Assembly: GCA_019694255.1 (NCBI GenBank)
Contig: JAIBCI010000057.1
Coordinates: 1 to 37,974, forward strand
DNA from: Saprospiraceae bacterium
Lineage (GTDB): Bacteria > Bacteroidota > Bacteroidia > Chitinophagales > Saprospiraceae
Length of the DNA: 37,974 nt
Direction: 5' to 3'
The notes beneath the pieces are model-generated. The model saw only the letters and a program-made list of their open reading frames with translations. It did not search any database and was not told where the DNA came from. This document shows, piece after piece, positions 16,126-25,758 of the stretch (position 1 is its first letter; every line of letters starts with the position of its first letter). The translations under genes and the position numbers were made by a program.

Positions 16126-17172
16126 TTACCTAAAAACAACTCCAATTTTGAAGTAATTAATGTTGGTCAAAGATTGTCTCTTAAATATAGAATTGAAACT
16201 GGTCTCAAAATACAATCCTGTTCTTTTATAGAAGAATTGTGCATTTATTCCGGTATAGAAATTACGAACACCAAGATTAGTATGCAGGACTGTCTCATAA
16301 TCTCTTTCGGAACCTGAAAATTCTGTATAGTATCTTTCTCTCAGTAAAATATTGATAAAGGCAGAAGCTTCAATTCTTAGTTTTTTTTGAAATTGACAAG
16401 CAAGACCTAATGGAATATACAAATATTTGAGCCTGAGTTTTGTAGCTTCAATGCTTGGGTCTGTGTTCACTTTATTGTCAAAGTAAGGAAATATTACTTG
16501 ATCCGTAATGAGTCTCTGAATATTCATTTTCTGACTGATACTGACATAATCTATCCCTAATCCATATCGAATAAACAGTCTTGAGCCATTGTGCCCAAGC
16601 CTTGTGCGAAGTGCTAAATGGAAATTATCAAAATAGAAATTATGCCATGCTTTCAACGAAGGTGTAAATGTTCCGGTTCCATGCGGACTCATGCTCTGGA
16701 TAAAGCCTAAGCGAATATTGCCTTCCAAATATGTCTTCTTGTTAGGAGACGGTATAACCGCATCCATGAAAACGGACATAACATTTGGTTTAGCTACATT
16801 ATGGCCTTTTGGAAAAGAAAATTCCTCGACTGTATCAGCCTCCGAAAATCCTGAAGTATCCATTGCGATATATTCAGGATTTGAAAGCCAAATACTGTTA
16901 ATAGAATCTACGATTGGAAAGGTCAATTCAAGATTGCGGCCGGCTAGCATACTGATTTCTGTAGATATTCTGTTGATTTCCAGTTGGTATTCGACAGATC
17001 CAGAACGTCCGTTGATGAATTTTTCCCTGCTCAGATCCAGGGAATCGATATACTTAAGGAGTCCGGCATGCACCTTATCAATTTCTTCAAAAAAGTTCTG
17101 AGAGATCAGTTTGGTATTGAACGAAAAAATAAAGACAGACACTACCAACAGCCATTGGAACGAACGCTTCAT
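16126..17172 (-). CDS. Probable outer-membrane beta-barrel protein
   Basis: This encodes 348 residues with a signal peptide (about 1-24, MKRSFQWLLVVSVFIFSFNT, cleavage before QNFF). An N-terminal helical region (about 26-100) is followed by alternating strands with aromatic edges: 'KTYLEGNIRLGFIQS', 'FHLALRTRLGHNGSRLFIRYGLGIDYVS', 'LRLKYLYIPLGLACQFQKKLRIEASAFI', and a terminal 'FETSFNSIFK...INYFKIGVVFR' that ends with an aromatic-x-x-x-R pattern near the usual outer-membrane insertion signal. It resembles PorT-like outer-membrane proteins in general form only. Transport, adhesion or secretion roles cannot be distinguished. It is divergent from thyA with 140 bases between starts. Confidence 0.75.
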   Translation of the reverse strand: MKRSFQWLLVVSVFIFSFNTKLISQNFFEEIDKVHAGLLKYIDSLDLSREKFINGRSGSVEYQLEINRISTEISMLAGRNLELTFPIVDSINSIWLSNPEYIAMDTSGFSEADTVEEFSFPKGHNVAKPNVMSVFMDAVIPSPNKKTYLEGNIRLGFIQSMSPHGTGTFTPSLKAWHNFYFDNFHLALRTRLGHNGSRLFIRYGLGIDYVSISQKMNIQRLITDQVIFPYFDNKVNTDPSIEATKLRLKYLYIPLGLACQFQKKLRIEASAFINILLRERYYTEFSGSERDYETVLHTNLGVRNFYTGINAQFFYKRTGLYFETSFNSIFKRQSLTNINYFKIGVVFR

Positions 17173-17291
17173 AAAACTATAAATTCAATGTAAAATTAAG
17201 CAAATAAAGTGCCACAATAGCTTGTTTTAATCTGATATATAGGCAATTATAAATATTTAATAAATATATTATCAATTTTGGATTATATACT

Positions 17292-17299
17292 TAGTTTTG
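17292..17299 (+). promoter_or_regulatory. thyA: TAnnTTTG -7 box of thyA
   Basis: TAGTTTTG lies 13 bases before ATG 17313 in an AT-rich divergent region. A TTTTG at 17276-17280 is too close to serve as the -33 element, so only the -7 box is supported. Confidence 0.45.
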
Positions 17300-17312
17300 C
17301 AGCGATTCTATT

Positions 17313-18107
17313 ATGCAGGCTTATCTTGATTTGCTCCAGCATGTTTATTTGAATGGCACCGTCAAATCTGACCGTACCGGCATTGGAACCAAAAGCATTT
17401 TTGGCTATCAGATGCATTTGGATTTGGCGGATCGGTTCCCACTTTTAACAACTAAAAAACTGCATTTAAAGTCCATAATTTATGAGTTATTGTGGTTTCT
17501 TAAAGGTGATACAAATATTGCCTATTTAAATCAGCATGGAGTTTCAATTTGGGACGAATGGGCTGATGCTCAAGGTAATTTGGGCCCGGTATATGGAAGG
17601 CAATGGCGAAGCTGGCCTGATGGCAAGGGAGGCCAAATTGATCAAATCAAGGAGGTTATTGATCAGATCAGGAAGAATCCTGACTCGAGACGACTTGTTG
17701 TTAGTGCATGGAATGTAGCTGAACTATCTGAAATGGCACTGAACCCATGTCACTGTTTGTTCCAGTTTTATGTAAGTGAAGGCAAATTGTCTTGCCAGCT
17801 CTATCAGCGTAGCGCGGATGTTTTTCTTGGGGTGCCTTTTAACATTGCCTCGTATTCATTGCTAACACTGATGATTGCGCAGGTGTGCGGCCTTCAACCT
17901 GGTACGTTTATTCATACATTCGGAGACGTGCACCTTTACCTGAACCATTTACAACAGGCTGAGCTTCAACTCAGCAGGACTCCTTTAAATCTTCCAGAAA
18001 TGAAAATAAATCCACTGCGAAGAAATATCGATGAATTTTGCTTTGAGGATTTCGAATTAATTGATTATCAATCACATCCAGCCATTAAGGCGCCAATTGC
18101 CGTGTAA
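17313..18107 (+). CDS. thyA: Thymidylate synthase
   Basis: This 264-residue enzyme methylates dUMP to dTMP using methylene-tetrahydrofolate. All ThyA landmarks are present: [16 protein letters not shown] (19-34) with the phosphate-binding Arg21, [10 protein letters not shown] (59-68), the catalytic [10 protein letters not shown] with Cys146, '[20 protein letters not shown]' with the second phosphate arginine and Asn, and the C-terminal PIAV (261-264) that closes over the active site. The length is exactly the family norm. There is no dihydrofolate reductase gene next to it in this window. A 192-base region separates it from actA and contains only AT-rich DNA and the actA promoter box. Confidence 0.98.
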   Translation: MQAYLDLLQHVYLNGTVKSDRTGIGTKSIFGYQMHLDLADRFPLLTTKKLHLKSIIYELLWFLKGDTNIAYLNQHGVSIWDEWADAQGNLGPVYGRQWRSWPDGKGGQIDQIKEVIDQIRKNPDSRRLVVSAWNVAELSEMALNPCHCLFQFYVSEGKLSCQLYQRSADVFLGVPFNIASYSLLTLMIAQVCGLQPGTFIHTFGDVHLYLNHLQQAELQLSRTPLNLPEMKINPLRRNIDEFCFEDFELIDYQSHPAIKAPIAV

Positions 18108-18221
18108 ACCAAAAATTACTTTTAACGTTAAATTACGAGGAAATGGGGAACTATTTAAAAAATATTAAAAACATTAAATTAATTCCTCATGCTGAAATGA
18201 TGAGTATGTCAAGTTTAAGCC

Positions 18222-18229
18222 TAAATTTG
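18222..18229 (+). promoter_or_regulatory. actA: TAnnTTTG -7 box ahead of the respiratory cluster
   Basis: TAAATTTG lies 70 bases before ATG 18300, in the gap after thyA. It is the only consensus box ahead of the 16-kb run of plus-strand respiratory genes. A TTAACGTTAA palindrome lies further upstream, near 18123, and an inverted GAGGAA/TTCCTC pair occurs around 18138-18188; neither has a known role. Confidence 0.45.
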
Positions 18230-18299
18230 CGCCAAACTAATATCCCTTTTACAAGATAAAACGAATCGCCATTTGTATCTCACTTTATATCAACCACTT

Positions 18300-19709
18300 A
18301 TGTTTAGTCATCGCCTGATCGGGTTATTATTGCTAGTTGCAATATCTACTGCGAGCCTGTTTGCCGCGCCAGACATTGAAATAGGTAAAACCTTGTTCAA
18401 AAACAATTGCGCTTCCTGCCATAACAAAAACATGAAAGACAAGCTAACCGGTCCTGCTTTGGGCGGAGCGGTTGAGCGGTGGGCTTCTTATCCAAAAGAG
18501 GACCTTCATAAGTGGGTTCGCAATTCCCAGGCTTTGATCAGCGCGGGACATCCTAAAGCAACAGAACTCTGGAATCAATGGAAACCGACAGTGATGACTG
18601 CGTTTCCCAATCTGAAAGATGATGAAATTGAGAGTATTTTTCTTTATGTAGAAGGTGTTTTTAAAGGAACATACGGTCCCAAACCCGATGCAGCGGCAGT
18701 CGCAGCAGGAGGTCAAAACGGCGGTGACCGAGGTTTTTCAACAATTTGGATATATGTGGCCTTTGGTGTACTCCTAAGTCTAGCTTTATTCCTTTGGAAT
18801 GTCATGTCAGACCTGACCTATACGCGCAAATTAGCGTTGGGTGATACCACCGCAGCAAGAGCAACTATCTGGGACAAGCTTACCAGTAAGGGGGTAATTT
18901 CCCTTGTACTCTTTGGTCTCATTCTTTTTGGCGGGTATTCTACTGCTAACAATGCGATCTCATTAGGAAGACAACAGAATTATGCTCCTGATCAACCTAT
19001 TAAATTCAGCCATGCAACCCATGCCGGATTGAATAAAATCGACTGTAATTATTGCCATGACGGCGCAAGAAGATCCAAACAGAGTGTTATTCCAGGCGCC
19101 TCAACCTGTATGAACTGTCACAGAGCGATCAAAAAAGGTAGCAAATACGGAACGGCCGAATTGACGAAGATATTTACCTCAATAGGTTATAATCCTAATG
19201 TTGACAAGTATATTGACAATTATGACAACCTGGGCATGGACACCATTACAGAGATTTATAAGAAATGGATCTCAGATAATTACAAATCAGAAAATAATGT
19301 CAAAGATTTAACCGAGAACGCCCAGACTGAAATTGAAAATCAGTGGAATGAAATTGTTGCTGCTATGACCAGCGAGCAAAAACATAAAATCCAGGGACCT
19401 ATTGAATGGATAAGGATTCATAATCTTCCGGATCACGTGTATTTTAACCATTCTCAGCATGTCACCGTAGGTAAGGTTGCCTGCCAAAAATGTCACGGCA
19501 ATGTGGAAGATATGCAAACATTAAGACAATACGCACCCTTGTCTATGGGATGGTGTATCAATTGCCACCGTCAGACTGATGTTAAATTTACAGATAACCC
19601 TTACTATGAGAACTACAAAACATATCATGAGGAACTAAAAAAAGGAGAAAGAACCAGTGTAAAAGTGTCCGACATAGGAGGCCTCGAATGTCAAAAATGT
19701 CATTATTGA
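18300..19709 (+). CDS. actA: Alternative complex III subunit A, multiheme cytochrome c with six heme motifs
   Basis: This encodes 469 residues; ATG 18300 gives a clean signal peptide (1-22, cleavage near LFA/AP), whereas an in-frame TTG nine codons earlier does not. ActA carries electrons from ActB to ActE or the oxidase. The protein has six CxxCH motifs, at 37, 249, 270, 395, 419 and 464. The first forms an N-terminal monoheme domain with Met99 as likely axial ligand (MTAFPNLKDDEIESI). Two membrane helices (about 148-168 and 198-215) then lead to a C-terminal pentaheme domain in the periplasm. R. marinus ActA is described as pentaheme, so the N-terminal domain is an addition. The gene is the first of the act operon. 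Confidence 0.93.
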   Translation: MFSHRLIGLLLLVAISTASLFAAPDIEIGKTLFKNNCASCHNKNMKDKLTGPALGGAVERWASYPKEDLHKWVRNSQALISAGHPKATELWNQWKPTVMTAFPNLKDDEIESIFLYVEGVFKGTYGPKPDAAAVAAGGQNGGDRGFSTIWIYVAFGVLLSLALFLWNVMSDLTYTRKLALGDTTAARATIWDKLTSKGVISLVLFGLILFGGYSTANNAISLGRQQNYAPDQPIKFSHATHAGLNKIDCNYCHDGARRSKQSVIPGASTCMNCHRAIKKGSKYGTAELTKIFTSIGYNPNVDKYIDNYDNLGMDTITEIYKKWISDNYKSENNVKDLTENAQTEIENQWNEIVAAMTSEQKHKIQGPIEWIRIHNLPDHVYFNHSQHVTVGKVACQKCHGNVEDMQTLRQYAPLSMGWCINCHRQTDVKFTDNPYYENYKTYHEELKKGERTSVKVSDIGGLECQKCHY

Positions 19710-19728
19710 TCTCAAACGATAGAAGCAA

Positions 19729-22700
19729 ATGAAGACAAATACAAATCAAGCATGGGTAAGTGAGCGGGATCTGATGATCGATCCTTCTTTGATCAGCGAA
19801 ATTTCATCGGAAAGAAGTGATGTAAATATCCAGTCATTGCTCGAGGATGATGCAGTGTCCGGAGTACAAGCTAACAGAAGAGATTTTCTAAAAATGCTGG
19901 GGTTTGGAATTTCAGCGGCAACTTTGGCATCGTGCGAAATGCCAATTAAAAAGGCCATTCCATACACGGTTGCATCCGATGAAATCGTTCCGGGTGTTGC
20001 CAATTATTATGCTTCAACATTTGTAAACGGCGGCGACTATTGTTCGATCCTTGTTAAGACGCGAGAAGGTCGTCCTATAAAAATTGAAGGAAATCCATTA
20101 AGCACAATTTCAAAAGGAGGCACCTCATCAAGAGCACAAGCATCTGTTCTATCGCTCTATGATACAAACAGGTTAAAAAATGCTGCAAGACTGAATGGAG
20201 GAAAAGCTGAGAATTTGGCTTGGAATGACCTCGACAATGAGATTGGAAATGCGTTGAATGCGGGTAGCCGTATCAGAATTATTTCCCCGACAATACTTGG
20301 CTACACCTCTAAAAAAGTATTAAGGGAGTTTATTTCAAAGTTTCCAAATACAAAGCACGTAATGTACGATGCGGTTTCCAGTGCAGGATTGCTTCAGGCA
20401 ATGCAAAACTGTATGGGTGTACGCGCAATACCAGATTACCGTTTTGATCTAGCCCAAACGATCGTAAGCTTTAATGCCGATTTTCTTGGAACCTGGATTT
20501 CACCGGTTGAGTATGCTTCACAATATGTAACCAATCGTAAAGTGGATGCAGAGAAACCATCAATGTCAAGACATTTTCAGGTTGAATCTCAGATGTCTTT
20601 AACGGGATCCAATGCGGACCACAGAATACTTGTTAAGCCTTCTGAACAGGGAAGTGCCATCATTGCCTTATACAATCTTGTTGCTGCTAAAACGGGTGGG
20701 AATGGTCTTCCAGGAGGGCAGGTTAATGAAAAAGCAAAAGCTTCTTTGACAAAAGCCGCTGAAGCGCTGGTCGCCAACAAGGGAAAATCTCTTGTAGTAT
20801 GTGGCAATAATAGCGTTGACCAACAAACTATTGTTCTTGGAATTAACCAACTGTTAGGCAATATCGGCTCAACGGTAGGAATGACTCGCCTGTCTTATCA
20901 ACGTCAAGGCAATGAGGCGGATCTTATTTCTGCAATAAACGAAATGAATAGTGGTCAGGTGGACGCCGTCATATTATGGAATGCAAACCCTGCCTATGAC
21001 TCGCCAATGTCTGCAAAATTTACAGAGGCTATGTCAAAGGTCTCCACAAAGGTCAGCTTGAACACACTGCTGGATGAATCCACGTTATTATGTACTTTTA
21101 GTGCGCCGGATCATCACTATCTTGAGAGTTGGGGCGATGCTGAACCCAAAAAAGGAATTTATTCTTTAATTCAACCTGCTATTAACCCGATACACAATAC
21201 CAGACAGGCAGAACATAGTCTACTGGTTTGGTGTAAATCTGCCATGCTAAATGCTCAGGCGGAACAACCTTACTATGATTATTTACGGAATTCATGGAAA
21301 GAAAGTTTTGGTGCTTCCAACAACGATATGCAGGCGTTTTGGGATAAATGTCTGCATGATGGCGTTTTTGAATCTGCTGCCACAACGGATAATTTAAATT
21401 TTGCGGGAAATTTGGCAAATGCAGCGTCTAAAATTAAGCCTTCTGCAGGAAGTAATCTAGAAGTTGCCATTACGGAGAATATTGGAATCGGAGCAGGCCA
21501 ATATGCCAATAATCCATGGTTGCAGGAAATTCCAGAACCTGTCTCACGTTGTGCCTGGGGCAATTATGTTGGCGTACCAATCAGTTTTGATGGAGACCGT
21601 CGATTTATAAGTTTTGAAGATATAAAAGAAGACGGCACTGTTGTAGACCTCACACTGAATAATCAAAAAGTTCAGTTAGGTGCTATAAAACAATTCGGAA
21701 CGATGCCGGGAACAGTATCTGTAGCACTTGGCTACGGAAGAAAGAATGGGGGCGTATGCGGTACCGGAATTGGCACAGATGTATACCCTTTCTTAACCAC
21801 TGACGAAAATGGGCATACTCAATATTATATAGAGAATGCTGAATTGAAGCAAGCAGGAATCGGATTGGAGAAATCTTTTGCCTGTGTTCAGCATCATCAT
21901 ACCCTTGGTGTCAAAGCGATTGAAAAATCAAGTGGTAAAATGATCAATGCAGACGAAGCTGCGCTAATAGATGATGCTTTCAAACCACTTACAAAAGGAT
22001 ACCAGGGATCTCTAACGGACCGCACGATACTTAAGACCAGTACCATTTCGGAACTGAAGGAGAAAATCGAAGAGCTAAACGAAAAGCGCCATGAGGCACA
22101 AGAACTAAATAATAATTCCCTCTACCCAAGCTATGAATATCAATATAATGCGGGGCATCACTGGGGAATGCACGTTGACTTGAATGCATGTATAGGCTGC
22201 AGCGCGTGTGCAGTAGCCTGTGTTGCTGAAAACAATGTTCCAATGGTGGGCAAGCGTGAAGTATCAAGACATCATGAAATGACCTGGCTACGCATTGACC
22301 GCTACTATTATGGTAATGTAGATAACCCCAATGTGGTCTACCAGCCTATGATGTGTCAACATTGCACCAATGCGCCATGTGAAAACGTTTGTCCTGTTAA
22401 CGCCACAAATCACTCCTCTGAAGGCTTGAATCAGATGGCTTACAATCGTTGTGTGGGAACACGTTATTGTGCCAACAACTGTCCTTTTAAAGTGAGAAGA
22501 TTCAATTGGTATGATTATACCCAGACGGATCTGTTTCCTGGTAATTCAAAAATGATGGCTGGAGAAACTGATACCCCATATTATGGCGAGAATCTGATAC
22601 GCATGGTATTGAATCCTGATGTTACTGTTCGAACGAGAGGCGTTATTGAAAAATGTTCCTTCTGTGTTCAAAGAATTCAGGAATCAAAACTTAATGCGAA

Positions 22701-22923
22701 GAGAGAATCTCGTCCATTAATGGCCAATGAAGTGAAAACGGCCTGTCAGACTGCTTGTCCTACAGGTGCTATTACTTTCGGCGACATGAATAACGAAAAT
22801 AGTCATCTCGCTAAAAATCTGAAAAACCCATTAAATTATATTGTTCTTGAAGAGATTGGTGTAAGACCAGTTGTCAATTATACCATGAAGGTCACCAACA
22901 GAGATGAATCCATTGAAGCATAA
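19729..22923 (+). CDS. actB: Alternative complex III subunit B, iron-sulfur protein
   Basis: This 1064-residue protein fuses a molybdopterin-oxidoreductase-like half (no cofactor expected in ACIII) to a ferredoxin half. A twin-arginine motif NRRDFLKML (49-57) is followed by ASC with Cys69, suggesting Tat export and perhaps lipid anchoring. The Fe-S region carries CIGCSACAVAC (821-831), CQHCTNAPCENVC (876-888), CVGTRYCANNC (908-918) and Cys976, 979, 1006 and 1010. The third group has Thr911 where a cysteine is usual; the total of 15 cysteines fits three [4Fe-4S] and one [3Fe-4S] cluster, as described for ACIII. It should pass electrons from quinol at ActC toward ActA. It starts 19 bases after actA. 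Confidence 0.96.
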   Translation: MKTNTNQAWVSERDLMIDPSLISEISSERSDVNIQSLLEDDAVSGVQANRRDFLKMLGFGISAATLASCEMPIKKAIPYTVASDEIVPGVANYYASTFVNGGDYCSILVKTREGRPIKIEGNPLSTISKGGTSSRAQASVLSLYDTNRLKNAARLNGGKAENLAWNDLDNEIGNALNAGSRIRIISPTILGYTSKKVLREFISKFPNTKHVMYDAVSSAGLLQAMQNCMGVRAIPDYRFDLAQTIVSFNADFLGTWISPVEYASQYVTNRKVDAEKPSMSRHFQVESQMSLTGSNADHRILVKPSEQGSAIIALYNLVAAKTGGNGLPGGQVNEKAKASLTKAAEALVANKGKSLVVCGNNSVDQQTIVLGINQLLGNIGSTVGMTRLSYQRQGNEADLISAINEMNSGQVDAVILWNANPAYDSPMSAKFTEAMSKVSTKVSLNTLLDESTLLCTFSAPDHHYLESWGDAEPKKGIYSLIQPAINPIHNTRQAEHSLLVWCKSAMLNAQAEQPYYDYLRNSWKESFGASNNDMQAFWDKCLHDGVFESAATTDNLNFAGNLANAASKIKPSAGSNLEVAITENIGIGAGQYANNPWLQEIPEPVSRCAWGNYVGVPISFDGDRRFISFEDIKEDGTVVDLTLNNQKVQLGAIKQFGTMPGTVSVALGYGRKNGGVCGTGIGTDVYPFLTTDENGHTQYYIENAELKQAGIGLEKSFACVQHHHTLGVKAIEKSSGKMINADEAALIDDAFKPLTKGYQGSLTDRTILKTSTISELKEKIEELNEKRHEAQELNNNSLYPSYEYQYNAGHHWGMHVDLNACIGCSACAVACVAENNVPMVGKREVSRHHEMTWLRIDRYYYGNVDNPNVVYQPMMCQHCTNAPCENVCPVNATNHSSEGLNQMAYNRCVGTRYCANNCPFKVRRFNWYDYTQTDLFPGNSKMMAGETDTPYYGENLIRMVLNPDVTVRTRGVIEKCSFCVQRIQESKLNAKRESRPLMANEVKTACQTACPTGAITFGDMNNENSHLAKNLKNPLNYIVLEEIGVRPVVNYTMKVTNRDESIEA

Positions 22924-22943
22924 CTTAAATAAACATTAATCAA

Positions 22944-24368
22944 ATGTCAGGAGGAGTTGTAGCCCCGGTTAGACGGCCTTTAGTAGAAGGTCATAAAACC
23001 TATCATCAGATCACAGAAGACCTGTGCTCACCCACAGAAAAATCACCTACCAGGGCATGGGTATTGGCATTTATTGTGGCCGTATCAGTGCTTGCATTCG
23101 GCTTGTTCTGTATTTGCTGGACAATTTGGTTTGGGATCGGAGCCTGGGGTGCCAACAGGACCATCGGATGGGCTTATGACATAACCAACTTCGTTTGGTG
23201 GATCGGTATCGGACATGCTGGTACATTGATCTCAGCAATCTTACTTTTATTCAGACAGCGTTGGAGAACTGGCGTTAACCGGGCGGCTGAAGCCATGACG
23301 ATTTTTGCTGTGATATGCGCTGCATTGTTTCCTGTGATTCACGTAGGCAGGGTGTGGGTTGTCTTTTATTTCCTTCCATACCCCAATACAAGAGGATCGC
23401 TGTGGCCCAATTTCAACTCACCGTTGTTATGGGACGTATTTGCGATTTCGACCTATTTCTCTGTATCACTTTTATTCTGGTATACTGGACTTGTTCCTGA
23501 CTTTGCCAGTATTCGCAATAGGGCCAGTGGCTTTCGTAAAAAAGTTTACAACTCTTTGTCTTTTGGATGGACAGGATCTGCGAAGCATTGGCAGCGATGG
23601 GAATCACTATCACTTGTCCTCGCTGGACTGTCGACACCACTCGTTCTTTCAGTACATACTATAGTAAGTTTTGACTTTGCTACCTCAGTTATACCTGGTT
23701 GGCATACAACAATATTCCCGCCATATTTTGTTGCCGGTGCGATCTTTTCCGGTTTTGCAATGGTGCAGACACTGATGGTAATGACTCGTAAAATACTTAA
23801 TCTGCAAGATTACATTACACTGGAGCACATTGAATCCATGAACAAGGTTATACTTGTTACCGGAACCATTGTAGGTGTTGCTTATCTGACGGAGCTTTTT
23901 ATTGCCTGGTATTCAGGATATATCTATGAGCAATTCGCCTTTTTTAACAGAGCCATGGGGGTGTATTGGTGGTCTTATTTTGGAATGATGGCCTGTAACG
24001 TAATCTCGCCTCAGATTTTTTGGGTCAAAAAATTCAGAAGGAGTGTTTTTGTCACCTTTTTCATGAGCATTTTTGTCAATATAGGCATGTGGTTTGAACG
24101 TTTTGTGATTATTGCTACTACGCTTGCCAGGGATTATTTGCCTTCTTCATGGAGTTATTATCGTCCGACTTGGGTAGAAATTGGAATATTTGTCGGAACA
24201 ATAGGGCTTTTCTTTACACTCTATATGATTTTCACCCGTGTAGCACCTGTAGTAGCCATCGCAGAGATAAAACATATTCTTAAGGTTGGAGGCAATCAGT
24301 ATATCGGGGAAAACGCAAATCATGGACATCACGACAAATCACACACTACTTCCGTTGATCATCATTAA
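22944..24368 (+). CDS. actC: Alternative complex III subunit C, quinol-binding NrfD-like membrane protein
   Basis: This 474-residue integral membrane protein belongs to the NrfD/PsrC family with about ten helices. Quinol is thought to be oxidised at its periplasmic side. Residues placed for that role are visible: His91 (GHAGTLISAILLL), His133 with Arg136 (FPVIHVGRVW) and Asp164 (LLWDVFAIS). The N-terminal 35 residues are a soluble extension. The C-terminal tail from about 455 is histidine-rich (NHGHHDKSHTTSVDHH). It is encoded 20 bases after actB and 26 bases before actD. Confidence 0.95.
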   Translation: MSGGVVAPVRRPLVEGHKTYHQITEDLCSPTEKSPTRAWVLAFIVAVSVLAFGLFCICWTIWFGIGAWGANRTIGWAYDITNFVWWIGIGHAGTLISAILLLFRQRWRTGVNRAAEAMTIFAVICAALFPVIHVGRVWVVFYFLPYPNTRGSLWPNFNSPLLWDVFAISTYFSVSLLFWYTGLVPDFASIRNRASGFRKKVYNSLSFGWTGSAKHWQRWESLSLVLAGLSTPLVLSVHTIVSFDFATSVIPGWHTTIFPPYFVAGAIFSGFAMVQTLMVMTRKILNLQDYITLEHIESMNKVILVTGTIVGVAYLTELFIAWYSGYIYEQFAFFNRAMGVYWWSYFGMMACNVISPQIFWVKKFRRSVFVTFFMSIFVNIGMWFERFVIIATTLARDYLPSSWSYYRPTWVEIGIFVGTIGLFFTLYMIFTRVAPVVAIAEIKHILKVGGNQYIGENANHGHHDKSHTTSVDHH

Positions 24369-24394
24369 TAAGTAATAAAGAATAACCATATATC

Positions 24395-24916
24395 ATGAGA
24401 AAATATAACGTCGATCTTGTTTACGGCATATATGATGATGAGGAGAAGCTATTACAGGCTATCAGAAAAGCCAAATCTCAGCATCTTGACATCTTTGATG
24501 TTTATACTCCGTTTCCTGTTCATGGAATGGAAAAGGCGCTTGGCCTGTCAGAATCAAGATTACACATCGCAGGATTTGTTTATGGCGCCCTGGGTACATT
24601 GACTGCATTCTTGGGAATGACCTGGATTTTTACGAAGGACTGGCCAATTATTTTTGGTGGAAAACCTTACTGGTCTGTGCCTGCCTTTATACCGATAACC
24701 TTTGAACTTACAGTTCTATTTGCTGCTTGGGGTATGACGATCACCTTTTATACGATCTGTGGATTGTGGCCAGGTGTTAAAAATCCTCAGATAGATTTAA
24801 GAACAACGGATGACAAATTCTGTCTTGCTTTCGATATGACTGCCGTAAATGAATCAGTTGCAAAAAGCTTATTGGCTGAATCTGGAGCGGAGGAAATAAA
24901 TACAAAAACCATCTGA
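24395..24916 (+). CDS. actD: Alternative complex III subunit D (DUF3341)
   Basis: This encodes 173 residues with the ActD pattern: a soluble cytoplasmic N-terminus (DLVYGIYDDEEKLLQAIRKA) ending in the family signature DVYTPFPVHGMEKALGL (about 37-53), then two membrane helices (about 64-82 and 98-124, the first with GALGTLTAFLGMTWIF). ActD is a structural subunit at the membrane-cytosol boundary with no cofactor. It is 26 bases after actC and 3 bases before actE, consistent with a single transcript. Confidence 0.94.
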   Translation: MRKYNVDLVYGIYDDEEKLLQAIRKAKSQHLDIFDVYTPFPVHGMEKALGLSESRLHIAGFVYGALGTLTAFLGMTWIFTKDWPIIFGGKPYWSVPAFIPITFELTVLFAAWGMTITFYTICGLWPGVKNPQIDLRTTDDKFCLAFDMTAVNESVAKSLLAESGAEEINTKTI

Positions 24917-24919
24917 TCG

Positions 24920-25735
24920 ATGAATAAGATAATTTTAGCTGCGATTGTTTTATCTGGCTTATACCTAAGTTGTTCACCAGCCGAGGGCAACAAACCAGGA
25001 CATGAATATATGCCTGACATGGCACATTCCGTGGCCTATGAGGCCAATAGTCAGCAATATTATTCATTGCACCATTGGAATGGTATAGAAGATTATCGGC
25101 AATATGCCATACCCAGATTACCTGTTAAAGGAAGCATTGCACGTGGCTCAATTCGCGTAAATTACACAGATTCTGCCAGCAATACGGGAGCACAAATGAT
25201 GATCTGCGGGGACTTAAGCAATAACGCTATGCCTTACCGCGGCAATGGACACCTAAATTATTATTACAATGACACGGAGGAAGAGCGCCTACGAGCATCA
25301 AGAGAAATCACTTCTAACCCTTTACCATTAACTGCAAAAGCATTGGAATCCGGCAAAAGCAATTACCTAATCTATTGCAGTATTTGTCATGGTGAGAAAG
25401 GTGATGGCGGCGGATATCTGGTCCGCGATGATGGCGGCAAGTATCCGGCACAACCTGCTAATTTTCTCAAAGATGATTTTATTGCAGCATCAGAGGGTCG
25501 TTTTTACCATGCTGTGATGTATGGAAAAAATGTAATGGGTTCTTATGCTAACAAACTATCGTTTACTGAAAGATGGGAAGTACTGCATTACATACGCGCT
25601 CTTCAGGCAGCTTCCAAAAATCTGAAGTATTCGCCGACCGAAAATACTTTCACTAATTCTCAGGCTGTACTTGATGCGAAAAAAGCAAGCGCTTCAGTTG
25701 CTGCAGTCGCCGCAAGCCCTTCCATTAAAAAATAG
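24920..25735 (+). CDS. actE: Alternative complex III subunit E, monoheme cytochrome c
   Basis: This 271-residue protein is the outlet cytochrome that hands electrons to the oxidase. A hydrophobic leader (1-17) ends in LYLSC (Cys18), a probable lipobox, so it is likely a lipoprotein. The N-terminal part 'PDMAHSVAYEANS' is typical of ActE. The single heme motif CSICH occurs at about 153-157 in YCSICHGEKGDGGG, with a likely Met ligand in GKNVMGSYANKLS about 50-60 residues later. The C-terminal 25 residues are Ala/Ser-rich and low complexity. It follows actD by 3 bases. Confidence 0.93.
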   Translation: MNKIILAAIVLSGLYLSCSPAEGNKPGHEYMPDMAHSVAYEANSQQYYSLHHWNGIEDYRQYAIPRLPVKGSIARGSIRVNYTDSASNTGAQMMICGDLSNNAMPYRGNGHLNYYYNDTEEERLRASREITSNPLPLTAKALESGKSNYLIYCSICHGEKGDGGGYLVRDDGGKYPAQPANFLKDDFIAASEGRFYHAVMYGKNVMGSYANKLSFTERWEVLHYIRALQAASKNLKYSPTENTFTNSQAVLDAKKASASVAAVAASPSIKK

Positions 25736-25758
25736 AGACTCAAAGTAAAAGAAATAGA

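Noticed and set aside
22189-22500. Loss of a cysteine in the third ferredoxin motif of ActB as a defect
   Set aside because: Thr at this position gives 15 cysteines in total, matching one [3Fe-4S] and three [4Fe-4S] clusters described for ACIII, so it is normal.
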